Positions 18,226 through 27,540 of a DNA stretch of 34,019 bases are shown here, in pieces. Each line of letters begins with the position of its first letter. Position 1 is the stretch's first letter. The position numbers and the translations under genes were made by a program. The DNA comes from Eubacteriales bacterium (GTDB taxonomy: Bacteria; Bacillota; Clostridia; Saccharofermentanales; DTU023): assembly GCA_028706195.1 (NCBI GenBank), contig JAQWBU010000007.1, positions 1-34,019 on the forward strand. The letters run 5' to 3'. The notes below the pieces were generated by a model that did not search any database, had not been told where the DNA came from, and saw nothing but the letters and a program-made list of their open reading frames with translations.

Positions 18226-19077
18226 CTATAAGCGAGGCAGTTCTACACCGGCCAAAATACGTTCTCGGGTTCGACTCAAACCAATGGTGGCAACATTTCC
18301 TACGATAGCGCCATCGCGCTGATAAGGCAGGAGAGCCAGGAGCCGATCAACTTCTTCTTCGCATTCTTTGAGCTTTTCCTCTACAAATATCCGGCTGTCC
18401 GGCTCGGAAAATTTCAGCAGGGGATTCCATTGCTTATTATGAAGATCGTCTTCCCTATCGTCAAATGCATCCATCAGATAAATCCATTTCCCCAGAGCAA
18501 AGCCAACCTCCGGCAGCACTCTGATCAACATGTCGCGATCGGGATGATCCAGCAGCCTGGCACCCTCGGCAAAAAGCTCCGCCAAAAGTCGGCCAAAGAT
18601 GTCCGCCGCAGAGGGATCATAGTCGCCTTTTTCAATATCATTCAGTTCGCGCAATGAAGCTGCGATATTCGCAGACAAGTCCGGATAGAGTCTGCTTGCT
18701 TTTCTCCCTGATCGCCTGAGTAAAAGGCTTTGCGCCCGACCCAGAAATGGTCTTTCGTCCCGTGCGTTATCAAGAGCGGAATAGTAGGCAAGAATGATGC
18801 TGCTGTCCGCAGCAAAGTCAAGCGCTGCATGGTGCTTGCTGATCGGCTTCTTCTTAAGGGGGTTTAAAACACAGCCCTCCTGCACGATCTCACTATCTTC
18901 AAGGGATAACGACAAAAGAAGCAGCGCCAGAAAAGTCATGTCGTAAGTGACGACACTGCGTTGCAGATTACCATAACGTTCCTTTATGGTTTTGCATAAA
19001 CCACAATAAACAGAACGATAGCGGGTAAAATCACGCATCAATAATAATTCTTTTTCCGGCCGAACATAACCAAACAT
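18226..19077 (-). CDS. DUF5685-like family protein
   Basis: 283 aa; 'MFGYVRPEKELLLMRDFTRYRSVYCGLCKTIKERYG', 'VVTYDMTFLALLLLSL', 'LAYYSALDNARDE', 'GKWIYLMDAFDDREDDLHNKQWNPL'; next to a J-domain gene. Confidence 0.75.
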   Translation of the reverse strand: MFGYVRPEKELLLMRDFTRYRSVYCGLCKTIKERYGNLQRSVVTYDMTFLALLLLSLSLEDSEIVQEGCVLNPLKKKPISKHHAALDFAADSSIILAYYSALDNARDERPFLGRAQSLLLRRSGRKASRLYPDLSANIAASLRELNDIEKGDYDPSAADIFGRLLAELFAEGARLLDHPDRDMLIRVLPEVGFALGKWIYLMDAFDDREDDLHNKQWNPLLKFSEPDSRIFVEEKLKECEEEVDRLLALLPYQRDGAIVGNVATIGLSRTRERILAGVELPRL

Positions 19078-19186
19078 AATGATCCTGACTGAGATTTAAA
19101 GCGTGTAATAGTCAGCTTATTCATTGCATGGTATCATGAACAGGCTCAAATAACTAACATTTAATACTACAAGGAAGTGAATTTTT

Positions 19187-20926
19187 ATGACAAAAAACGA
19201 CGCAGGCTTCAGCTTTCCGACTAGCGATTTTGGTATCACACCGGCAGAAGAAGTCACCACTGATAATGAATTGTCACACTTCATTATCGACGCGATAGAT
19301 GAAGACATGGCAGAAGGCGGCCGCACTGAGGGTATGACCGTGCACACGAGATTCCCGCCTGAGCCCAATGGTTTACTCCATATCGGGCATGCTAAGGCCA
19401 TTGTGATCAACTTTGGTTTGGCAGAACGCTATCAGGGCTTATGCAACCTGCGCATGGACGACACCAACCCTGCTAAAGAAGAAGAGGCCTTTGTCAAGGC
19501 GATCAAAAAAGATATTCACTGGCTGGGGTATGACTGGGAGGACCGATTCTACCACGCTTCCGACTATTTCGAGCAAATGTATCTTTTTGCTGAAGAATTG
19601 ATCGAAAAGGATTTGGCTTTCGTCTGTGAGCAGACTGCAGAAGAGATACGCACAGCGCGCGGGACTCTGACCGAGCCGGGTGAGGAAAGTCCCTGGCGTT
19701 ATCGGCCCAAGGAAGAGAGCCTAGATCTGTTCCGGCGCATGAGAGCAAGAGAATTTCCGGATGGCGCAATGACGCTGCGCGCTAAAATCGACATGAGCTC
19801 GGGAAACATGAATATGCGCGATCCGGTAATTTACCGCATCAGCCATATGGATCACCACCGCACCGGTAATGAATGGTGCATCTACCCTATGTATGATTTT
19901 GCCCATCCGCTGAGTGATGCTTTAGAACACATAACTCATTCTCTCTGTTCCTTGGAATTTGAAGACCACCGCCCGCTTTATGACTGGGTAATCAATAATA
20001 CTTCAGTACCTTCAAAACCACGACAGATTGAATTCGCCCGGCTTAACCTGACCAATACGGTCATGAGCAAACGCAAGCTGCGCCATATAATTGAAAACGG
20101 TGTAGTTGATCGCTGGGATGATCCCAGACTTCCCACGCTCTGCGGCCTTCGTCGCCGCGGTTATACTCCGCGCTCGATCAGAGATTTTTGTGAACGGATC
20201 GGTGTTTCAAAAGTCGACAGCATTGTTGACATGGCCTTCCTCGAGCATTGTTTGCGTGAAGATCTGAATGAAAGAGCTCCACGTGCTATGGCCGTGCTGG
20301 ATCCAATTCCGCTGACAATCAGCAATTATCCTGAGGGGAAATCGGAAACACTGATGATGGATAATCTGCCGAGAAATCCTGAAGCCGGTCAGCACGAAAT
20401 TAGTTTCTCCCGTCATCTCTGGATTGAACGTGACGACTTTATGGAGGATCCTCCCAAAAAATATTTCCGTCTCTTCCCCGGTAACCACGTAAGACTGGCG
20501 AATGCCTATATAGTTGAATGCACCGGTTTTAAAAAGGACGAGAACGGCGAAATTATTGAAGTTTTTGCTGAATACAACCCGGAAACAAAGGGAGGGTCTG
20601 CGCCTGAAGGGCAAAAGGTGCGTGGTACCATCCACTGGTTAGATCAGGCTACAGCAATGGATGCGGAAATTCGCCTCTACAACAAACTCTTCACAGTTGA
20701 AGAACCGGAAAAGGAAGCCGAAAACTATCTTGAGCTGGTCAATCCCAGATCACTGGAAGTACTGCAGGCAAAGGTTGAACCTTCCTTGGCTGAGGAGGTT
20801 TCACCTATCGGTTACCAGTTTATGCGCAACGGCTACTTTATCCACGACTCACAGGATTCTACACCTGAAAACCTCGTTTTCAATCGCTCGGTAGCCTTGA
20901 AGGATTCTTACAAACCACCGCAATAA
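19187..20926 (+). CDS. glnS: Glutaminyl-tRNA synthetase
   Basis: 579 aa; 'FPPEPNGLLHIGHAKAI' (HIGH), 'VMSKRKL' (KMSKS-like), 'EFEDHRPLYDWVINN'. Confidence 0.95.
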   Translation: MTKNDAGFSFPTSDFGITPAEEVTTDNELSHFIIDAIDEDMAEGGRTEGMTVHTRFPPEPNGLLHIGHAKAIVINFGLAERYQGLCNLRMDDTNPAKEEEAFVKAIKKDIHWLGYDWEDRFYHASDYFEQMYLFAEELIEKDLAFVCEQTAEEIRTARGTLTEPGEESPWRYRPKEESLDLFRRMRAREFPDGAMTLRAKIDMSSGNMNMRDPVIYRISHMDHHRTGNEWCIYPMYDFAHPLSDALEHITHSLCSLEFEDHRPLYDWVINNTSVPSKPRQIEFARLNLTNTVMSKRKLRHIIENGVVDRWDDPRLPTLCGLRRRGYTPRSIRDFCERIGVSKVDSIVDMAFLEHCLREDLNERAPRAMAVLDPIPLTISNYPEGKSETLMMDNLPRNPEAGQHEISFSRHLWIERDDFMEDPPKKYFRLFPGNHVRLANAYIVECTGFKKDENGEIIEVFAEYNPETKGGSAPEGQKVRGTIHWLDQATAMDAEIRLYNKLFTVEEPEKEAENYLELVNPRSLEVLQAKVEPSLAEEVSPIGYQFMRNGYFIHDSQDSTPENLVFNRSVALKDSYKPPQ

Positions 20927-20945
20927 ATTGCGACTTCTAAAACGC

Positions 20946-20975
20946 TTGACAAGGTATTGTGTTCTGTCCTACACT
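20946..20975 (+). promoter_or_regulatory. Promoter of tRNA-Ala
   Basis: TTGACA - 18 nt - TACACT, about 43 nt upstream of the mature tRNA 5' end. Confidence 0.7.
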
Positions 20976-21017
20976 GTAGTTCGCTTGATCAGAATTTTCG
21001 CTGGCAGCAGCAGCCGT

Positions 21018-21093
<76 letters not shown>

Positions 21094-21094
21094 C

Positions 21095-21134
21095 AGGCCC
21101 TGTATCACCTCATTTGAGTGACAGGGCCTTTTTG
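21095..21134 (+). terminator. Intrinsic terminator of tRNA-Ala
   Basis: AGGCCCTGT...ACAGGGCCT stem followed by TTTTT. Confidence 0.9.
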
Positions 21135-21157
21135 TCATAAAACATTAGAGGGACTTT

Positions 21158-22372
21158 ATGGATCTGCAGGAATTAAAAATAACAGCGCAGGACGGCAATG
21201 AAGCGGAGGAGCGAAAATCTCAAGGGATAAAAGCTGCGGTACTAGGGATCATTCTTAATCTTCTTTTGGCTATCAGTAAAATTATCGCCGGTTATTTATC
21301 AGGCAGTGTAGCTATTAGCGCAGATGGCTGGAACAATGTTTCTGATGCGTTTTCTTCTATCGTTACTATGTTATCTTTTGCCTATTCCAGTAAGCCGGCA
21401 GACAAAGAACATCCTTTTGGGCATGCCAGAGCAGAATATATCGCTTCCTCAATTATAGCCCTGGGTATGCTGATTGTCGGCTTAAGCTTGGGGCGTCAGT
21501 CTATTGAGAGAATCATCAGTCCTCAGGATCTGGATTTCGGCATTATGTCATATCTATCTCTGGGCATCTCCATCGCTGTCAAGGGCTTTTTATATTTTTA
21601 CTATAATGCGCGGGCTAAACGTTTGAGTTCACCTGCCATGCGTGCCAGCGCCAAGGACAGTCTGGCAGATGTAATTTCCACGTTGGCAGTACTGTTGTCT
21701 ACGATTCTCTTTGCAGTCGGAGGTATCAATATCGATGGCCTGACAGGTTTGATGGTCAGTGTATTCATCTTGTGGTCCGCAATTGGCATCATGCGAAATA
21801 TGGTCAACCGCCTCATGGGCTCCCCTCCTTCAAATGAATTGAAGCAACTGATTATTGACGAAATTATGGAAACAGATCCTGGTATTTTGGGTGTGCATGA
21901 TCTCTTGCTGCACGATTATGGACCGGGGAATATGCATGCATCTGCTCACGTCGAAATAGACAGTAAAATGACATTCGTTGCGGCGCATCTCTTGCTTGAT
22001 CGCATTGAAAGCAAGTTTTACGAGGACTATGGTTTGGAGATCGTCCTGCACGGGGATCCGACCGCTTTAAAAGATCCGCTTAACGGAAAACTGGTGGAAA
22101 TGCTTCAAGAAACGGCGCACAAAATTGACCCCGCAGTTGATGTGCATGATCTGCAGCAATTTGAGACTGCGGACGAACATATTCTCGCCTTTGACGTATC
22201 TTTGCCGGACAATGTCATGCTAAGCGATGAAGAGATCCGCTATCAATTTCGCACAGCTTTCCAGAAAAACTATCCGGAGCTTACGCTGATCATCGCTATC
22301 GAGCGTGCTTATCAGACCAGCAGTAAAGAGCAAATCAGCGACAAAATTGATAAAATTATTGATGAAGCATAA
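21158..22372 (+). CDS. Cation diffusion facilitator family transporter
   Basis: 404 aa; 'SGSVAISADGWNNVSDAFSSIVTM', 'EHPFGHARAEYIASSIIA', 'LADVISTLAVLLSTI'. Confidence 0.93.
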   Translation: MDLQELKITAQDGNEAEERKSQGIKAAVLGIILNLLLAISKIIAGYLSGSVAISADGWNNVSDAFSSIVTMLSFAYSSKPADKEHPFGHARAEYIASSIIALGMLIVGLSLGRQSIERIISPQDLDFGIMSYLSLGISIAVKGFLYFYYNARAKRLSSPAMRASAKDSLADVISTLAVLLSTILFAVGGINIDGLTGLMVSVFILWSAIGIMRNMVNRLMGSPPSNELKQLIIDEIMETDPGILGVHDLLLHDYGPGNMHASAHVEIDSKMTFVAAHLLLDRIESKFYEDYGLEIVLHGDPTALKDPLNGKLVEMLQETAHKIDPAVDVHDLQQFETADEHILAFDVSLPDNVMLSDEEIRYQFRTAFQKNYPELTLIIAIERAYQTSSKEQISDKIDKIIDEA

Positions 22373-22527
22373 ACAAGCTGTCACCGGCTAAGCCACGTAA
22401 GTCATATCCATCCCCACTGTTCTCTCATAGACTTTCTCTGCTAATTGAATACAACAATGTCTTTTGTTAAGCTTAAGCAGAGGGGTAATTTTCATATATT
22501 CTTTTACTTGCAAAGAGAGGTATTTGT

Positions 22528-24270
22528 GTGAAACGACTAATGTCCGGGAACGAAGCCGTAGCCCGTGGCCTTTACGAGGCAGGTGTAAAACTTGCCAGCG
22601 CTTATCCGGGAACTCCCAGCACTGAAATTATCGAAAACCTGAACCAGTATGACTCTGTGTATTCTGAATGGGCACCTAATGAAAAAGTTGCTGTAGAAGT
22701 AGCTTATGGTGCTTCTATTGCCGGTGTGCGCTCAGTTGCCATTATGAAACACGTAGGATTAAACGTTGCGGCTGATCCCATATTTAATGCCGTTTATGAC
22801 GGCGTCGAAGGTGGCTTTGTCATTATCTCCGCTGATGATCCCAGCATGCATTCCTCCCAGAACGAGCAGGATAACCGTCATTACGCCCGTGCTGCCAAAA
22901 TGCCGATGTTTGAGCCCTCAGACAGTCAGGAATGCCTCGACATGATCCGAGAGGCGTTTGAGGTCTCTGAGCGCTTCGATACGCCGGTGTTTTTTCGCAT
23001 GACTACCAGAATCTGTCACTCCAAGAGCCTCGTTGAACCAGGCGACGTGTTAGAAATTGAAGCCATTCCTTATAAAAAAAACCCAGCGAAATATATCAGC
23101 TCTCCCGGCAATGCCATGGTGCATAGACCGCTTCTGGAGCAAAGATTACTCGCTCTGGCAGACTATAGCGATAAGTCTGAGTTCAATAGAGTTGAGATCA
23201 ACAACACAAATTTCGGTGTGATCGCTTCCGGCATCTCTGTTCAGATCGCTCGCGAGGTCTTCCCTTCCGACTACTCATTTCTCAGTCTTGCTTTCACCTA
23301 TCCGCTCCCGAAAAAACTGATCCACAGCTTCGCTGAGCAAGTGGATGAGATTTATGTGCTGGAAGAGGTGGATCCCTTTATGGAGGAGCAGATCAAAGCC
23401 CTGGGCATAGAAGTCAGGGGAAAAGATATTTTCCCCAAGATGTTCGAACTCAATCCGGCAATAGTACGCGAATGTCTTCGCGGTGAAAAACAAGAACTTT
23501 CTGATCTGGATGTAGACATGGTGGCCAGACCGCCCTCTCTTTGCCCCGGTTGCCCACATCGCGGATTTTTCTATAGCATCCGCAAAAAGAAAAAGGCCGT
23601 TATCGCCGGAGACATCGGCTGCTATACATTGGGAGGCTCAGAACCTCTGAGCGCCATCGATTCCGTTATCTGCATGGGAGCCGGTTTTTCTGCAGCTATG
23701 GGTATGTCCAAAGCCTTCGAGCTTTCCGGCGAAGATAAAGTTGTCTTTGGCGTGGTGGGCGATTCCACCTTTTTCCATAGCGGAATTACCGGTGCGATAG
23801 AGATAATCTACAATAAAGGCCGCGTCATCCCGGTCGTACTTGATAACAGTACTACAAGCATGACGGGTCAGCAGGATAATCCGGGAACAGGACGGACTCT
23901 GTCCGGAGAAATCGCTGAGAAAATTTCAATTGAAGCCATCTTCAGGGCTGTCGGTTACGAAAAAGTGATCACGGTGGATCCGCAGGATCTCACTGCAATG
24001 GAAGCAGCCATAGACGAGGCCATTGATTCGGATCAGACCTGCGCCATGATTGTTAGACGCCCCTGTGTTCTTCTGAAAAACGTCGAACATGATTTCAAAC
24101 TCTGTGAAGTGGATCGCGACTTATGCACCAGTTGCAGACGCTGCCTGCAAGTGGGCTGTATGGCGATTTATTATGTAGACGACAAGGCCTATATTGATCC
24201 TGGTCTATGTACCGGGTGTACTGTCTGCATGCAGGTCTGCAATTTCGACGCTATCCATATAGTTGAATAG
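22528..24270 (+). CDS. iorA: Indolepyruvate ferredoxin oxidoreductase alpha subunit
   Basis: 580 aa; 'MSGNEAVARGLYEAGVKLASAYPGTPSTEI', 'PPSLCPGCPHRGFFYSI', 'DIGCYTLG', TPP site 'GVVGDSTFFHSGITG', C-terminal ferredoxin-type Cys clusters; GTG start. Confidence 0.95.
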   Translation: MKRLMSGNEAVARGLYEAGVKLASAYPGTPSTEIIENLNQYDSVYSEWAPNEKVAVEVAYGASIAGVRSVAIMKHVGLNVAADPIFNAVYDGVEGGFVIISADDPSMHSSQNEQDNRHYARAAKMPMFEPSDSQECLDMIREAFEVSERFDTPVFFRMTTRICHSKSLVEPGDVLEIEAIPYKKNPAKYISSPGNAMVHRPLLEQRLLALADYSDKSEFNRVEINNTNFGVIASGISVQIAREVFPSDYSFLSLAFTYPLPKKLIHSFAEQVDEIYVLEEVDPFMEEQIKALGIEVRGKDIFPKMFELNPAIVRECLRGEKQELSDLDVDMVARPPSLCPGCPHRGFFYSIRKKKKAVIAGDIGCYTLGGSEPLSAIDSVICMGAGFSAAMGMSKAFELSGEDKVVFGVVGDSTFFHSGITGAIEIIYNKGRVIPVVLDNSTTSMTGQQDNPGTGRTLSGEIAEKISIEAIFRAVGYEKVITVDPQDLTAMEAAIDEAIDSDQTCAMIVRRPCVLLKNVEHDFKLCEVDRDLCTSCRRCLQVGCMAIYYVDDKAYIDPGLCTGCTVCMQVCNFDAIHIVE

Positions 24271-24304
24271 TGCGTCGGTGGCTGGAGAAGAAAGAGGTTA
24301 TGTG

Positions 24305-24910
24305 ATGAGTGAAGCAGTTAAATCTATTGTGCTGATCGGCGTAGGTGGTCAGGGGACAATTTTAGTCAGTAATGTTCTGACTTCCGCACTGGTCGCAGCC
24401 GGCTACGATGTAAAAATGAGTGAGATTCACGGCATGGCTCAGCGTGGAGGCAGTGTTTCTACTCAGATCAGGTATGGCCAGAAGGTTTACTCACCCTTAA
24501 TCGGCGCCGGTGAGGCTGATCTGCTTCTGGCCTTTGAGCGCATGGAAGCTGTACGGGGAGCAGCTTACCTGAAAGAGGATGCTCTGATTATTGTTAATGA
24601 TTACGCCATTGTACCGCCTCCGGTAGCCTCCGGTAAAGCAAGCTACCCCGATAACTGCATAGAGGCACTCAGCAATAAATTTAAAGTCATTTCCTTCAAT
24701 GCGGCCAGGGTCGCTGAAGAGCTTGGCAATTCACGTGTGATGAATGTCGTCTTGTTGGGTGCTATGGCTGAGGTTTTGCAGCTGGACAGTCTGGATTGGG
24801 ACACTGCCCTGAAGGAAAATGTCCCGGAGCTTTTTATTGAGACAAATCAGAAAGCCTTTAAGCGCGGGCGCGAACTGGCTCGCAGTGAGGAGAAAGCTTA
24901 TGAAGCGTGA
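24305..24910 (+). CDS. iorB: Indolepyruvate ferredoxin oxidoreductase beta subunit
   Basis: 'IVLIGVGGQGTILVSNVLTSAL', 'MSEIHGMAQRGGSVSTQIRYG'; ATG 24305 with RBS gaaagagg, preferred over the TTG at 24263. Confidence 0.93.
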   Translation: MSEAVKSIVLIGVGGQGTILVSNVLTSALVAAGYDVKMSEIHGMAQRGGSVSTQIRYGQKVYSPLIGAGEADLLLAFERMEAVRGAAYLKEDALIIVNDYAIVPPPVASGKASYPDNCIEALSNKFKVISFNAARVAEELGNSRVMNVVLLGAMAEVLQLDSLDWDTALKENVPELFIETNQKAFKRGRELARSEEKAYEA

Positions 24911-26117
24911 CCTGCCATTAACACTCAATCAGGAAGCTCTGCATAATGGTCAGCAGCGTTCCGTTATCCGCGAACTGTTCGACTATGGTCAAATCAAAGC
25001 CAAAGAAATTGGCGCGGAGAACATTTTCGATTTCAGTATCGGAAATCCGAGCATTCCCCCACCCCCTGAAGTTCAGGCAGCTTTCCTTACATTGCTGCAG
25101 GACAGGGATCCGACAAAACTACATGGTTATACCAGCAGCGCCGGCGACATATCAGTTCGGCAGACGATCGCTGATTCGCTCAACAGGCGCTACGGAACTC
25201 ATTATGCCGGAGAAAATATTTTCATGACCTGTGGAGCAGCGGCTGCTTTAACAAGCGCATTCAGAGCTTTGGTTGAAGAAGGTGCCAATAACGAATTCAT
25301 TGTTCAGGCTCCGTATTTCCCTGAGTACAAACCTTATATTGAAGGACAGCAGGGAAATTTTCTTGTTGTCCCGGCCTGCCCGCCTGATTTCGGTCTTGAT
25401 CTGGATGAAATTGAAAAATCTATAAGCCCTGATACCAGAGCGATTGTTATTAATTCACCCAACAATCCCAGCGGCAAGTTATACAGTGAAGAGGAATTAC
25501 AGAACCTGGCTTATTTGCTGAGACTCAAATCTCAGGAATACAGAAGACCGATCTTTATTGTTTCGGATGAACCATATCGGGAACTGGTCTACGACGGCAA
25601 GGAAGCGCCACATATTCCGGCCATATATGAATACACAATTATGACCTATTCCTACAGCAAGTCGCTCTCAATCCCCGGCGATCGCATCGGCTATGCCTTG
25701 GTGCCACCAAATTTCGAAGGGCATGATCTTGTCTTTGCCGCCATTGCAGGAGCTGCGCGCGGCATGGGTTACGTTTGCGCCCCCAGTCTTTTGCAGCACA
25801 TGATAGGACTTACAGTTGACGTCAAAACAGATACGAAAACCTATGATAAAAACAGACAAATGCTCTACAAGGGTTTGCGTGAAATCGGCTACGAGGTCTT
25901 GCGGCCTGAAGGCGCGTTTTACCTGTTTATGAAGGTGCCGGGGGGCGATGCTCCGGCTTTCTCTAATTTCCTCAGGGATGAATACAACGTGCTGGCAGTT
26001 CCCTCTGACAGCTTTGGCTGTGAGGGCTATATGCGCGTATCTTACTGTGTTGCTACGAAGACTATCGAAAATGGATTAGAAAGATTTGAGAAGGCCTTTA
26101 AGAACTGGCCCGGATGA
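24900..26117 (+). CDS. Pyridoxal-phosphate-dependent (class I/II) aminotransferase
   Basis: 'FDFSIGNPSIPPPPEV', 'INSPNNPSGKLY', 'VSDEPYRELVYDG', 'TYSYSKSLSIPGDRIGY'. ATG at 24900 overlaps the iorB end; the ORF start at 24819 is inside iorB. Confidence 0.93.
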   Translation: MKRDLPLTLNQEALHNGQQRSVIRELFDYGQIKAKEIGAENIFDFSIGNPSIPPPPEVQAAFLTLLQDRDPTKLHGYTSSAGDISVRQTIADSLNRRYGTHYAGENIFMTCGAAAALTSAFRALVEEGANNEFIVQAPYFPEYKPYIEGQQGNFLVVPACPPDFGLDLDEIEKSISPDTRAIVINSPNNPSGKLYSEEELQNLAYLLRLKSQEYRRPIFIVSDEPYRELVYDGKEAPHIPAIYEYTIMTYSYSKSLSIPGDRIGYALVPPNFEGHDLVFAAIAGAARGMGYVCAPSLLQHMIGLTVDVKTDTKTYDKNRQMLYKGLREIGYEVLRPEGAFYLFMKVPGGDAPAFSNFLRDEYNVLAVPSDSFGCEGYMRVSYCVATKTIENGLERFEKAFKNWPG

Positions 26118-26137
26118 TATTAAATTAAATTTTAGTG

Positions 26138-26171
26138 AAAAAATCCCGCCAGTCCAAGCGTGATTTTTTTA
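26138..26171. terminator. Bidirectional intrinsic terminator between convergent genes
   Basis: AAAAAATC..CGC..GCG..GATTTTTTT between the aminotransferase stop (+) and the C69 gene stop (-). Confidence 0.75.
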
Positions 26172-26187
26172 TTGGGGGGAACACAGC

Positions 26188-27528
26188 TTATGTTCCACGC
26201 TTTAACTTATCGTTCGCTTTTTTCCAATAACGTCTGAAATAGAAATTACCCTCTATGTCAAGTTCCTGCTTGCCGGCTGCTGCGAGAGCCCGGGTACGCA
26301 GGTCATATTCCGACTCCAGCGCCATATGTTGAATCTCAGCCAGTTCAATGGCAGGAGTGTTTCCGTCTACTTTCCCCACTTCAGATAGCAAAATATCCTC
26401 AATCTGATTTCGTTCAAATTGATACTTTTCCCAATCTATGCGCTGTTCCAGTACGGCCCTATATATTTCTTCCTGCCTTTCCCAGTAAGCCAAAGCGGCT
26501 TTTGTTTCTGCTTCCGAAAAGCTCAGGTGATCGGGTTCAATCATCCACCAGGGCTTGAATAAACTAAGACAAGGAGCAGAGCTGCCTGTGATCCAGTAAG
26601 TATCACGGGGCGCAGCCTCACTAAGACCTTCCCCCGGATAAGCAAGTTCTGATATGAAACTGCCTGTCGTCTGATCTCCTACCAATCCACCGGCATGCAT
26701 GCAGACACTCGATACAGAGGCTCTCTGATAAGGCTTCTCTTCGAAAGTCGCTGTATGGCTGCGCAGGATGTCCATCACACTTGCAACAGTAATACTGCCT
26801 TTCCGCGCTTCAAGTGCAGCTCGTGTAGTATGCTCACGCTTCGCCGCTCCGCTGAAGCGCGTCACTAAGCGATTTGTATAGCAACGGGCAAAATCAAAAT
26901 CATCTTCACTGCGGCACCAGCCTTGGTCGAGCGCATGATGAAAGAGATCCGGGTGGGCGCGATCATAATCCCTACCGATGGTGAGGCGGTTGGAGATGGA
27001 ATAGACATCCTTCACTTTTCTGGCTGCCCAGTACTGCCCTGCAGTTTCCAGAACCCAGGCTGTGGAACGGTCAGCAATCAGGTAAGAGTTATCGTAGCGG
27101 AAATTCTTTGCAAAAGCGCAATTGCCTCCCTGACCATAAGTCCCCAGTAATCTGATTATGCAGTTTAGAGCCTCTTCAGCGTTCTTGCTACGTTCCAATG
27201 CCAATCGCAACAGATCCATTCCTAGTAAAGCTTCTTCTCCGGGCTTCTCACGAGTGAAGACAGCCTCATTGCCTATGACCACACCGTATTCGTTGCAGCC
27301 CATCTCGGCGCCCCAGATCCAGTGTGGTCGAAAAAGAAGTACCTCATAAGTTTCTGTAATCTGAGGAATTGTGATGTAAGTACAATTGACCATGCTTCCG
27401 GGAGCATACTGTTTCCGTGGGATTCTCTCTGTCAGAAGCCGCTCATTAGGTGAACGATCACTGTTCTTGGCGAAAATTATCCTACCGTTCTGTGTCGAGT
27501 TTCCCAGGGCAATCAGCGTGTCACACAT
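26188..27528 (-). CDS. C69/U34 (secernin-like) Ntn-hydrolase family protein
   Basis: 446 aa; 'MCDTLIALGNSTQNGRIIFAKNSDRSPNE' with Cys2 nucleophile, 'GAEMGCNEYGVVIGNEAVFT', 'SISNRLTIG'. Confidence 0.88.
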   Translation of the reverse strand: MCDTLIALGNSTQNGRIIFAKNSDRSPNERLLTERIPRKQYAPGSMVNCTYITIPQITETYEVLLFRPHWIWGAEMGCNEYGVVIGNEAVFTREKPGEEALLGMDLLRLALERSKNAEEALNCIIRLLGTYGQGGNCAFAKNFRYDNSYLIADRSTAWVLETAGQYWAARKVKDVYSISNRLTIGRDYDRAHPDLFHHALDQGWCRSEDDFDFARCYTNRLVTRFSGAAKREHTTRAALEARKGSITVASVMDILRSHTATFEEKPYQRASVSSVCMHAGGLVGDQTTGSFISELAYPGEGLSEAAPRDTYWITGSSAPCLSLFKPWWMIEPDHLSFSEAETKAALAYWERQEEIYRAVLEQRIDWEKYQFERNQIEDILLSEVGKVDGNTPAIELAEIQHMALESEYDLRTRALAAAGKQELDIEGNFYFRRYWKKANDKLKRGT

Positions 27529-27540
27529 GAAATTTGGCTC

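Noticed and set aside
19187-20926. glnS as a horizontal-transfer oddity because many Firmicutes use the GatCAB route
   Set aside because: GlnRS is found in various Clostridia; without a phylogeny there is no sequence evidence for recent transfer here.
24819-24899. N-terminal extension of the aminotransferase ORF
   Set aside because: It lies inside iorB in another frame; the family-consistent start is ATG 24900.
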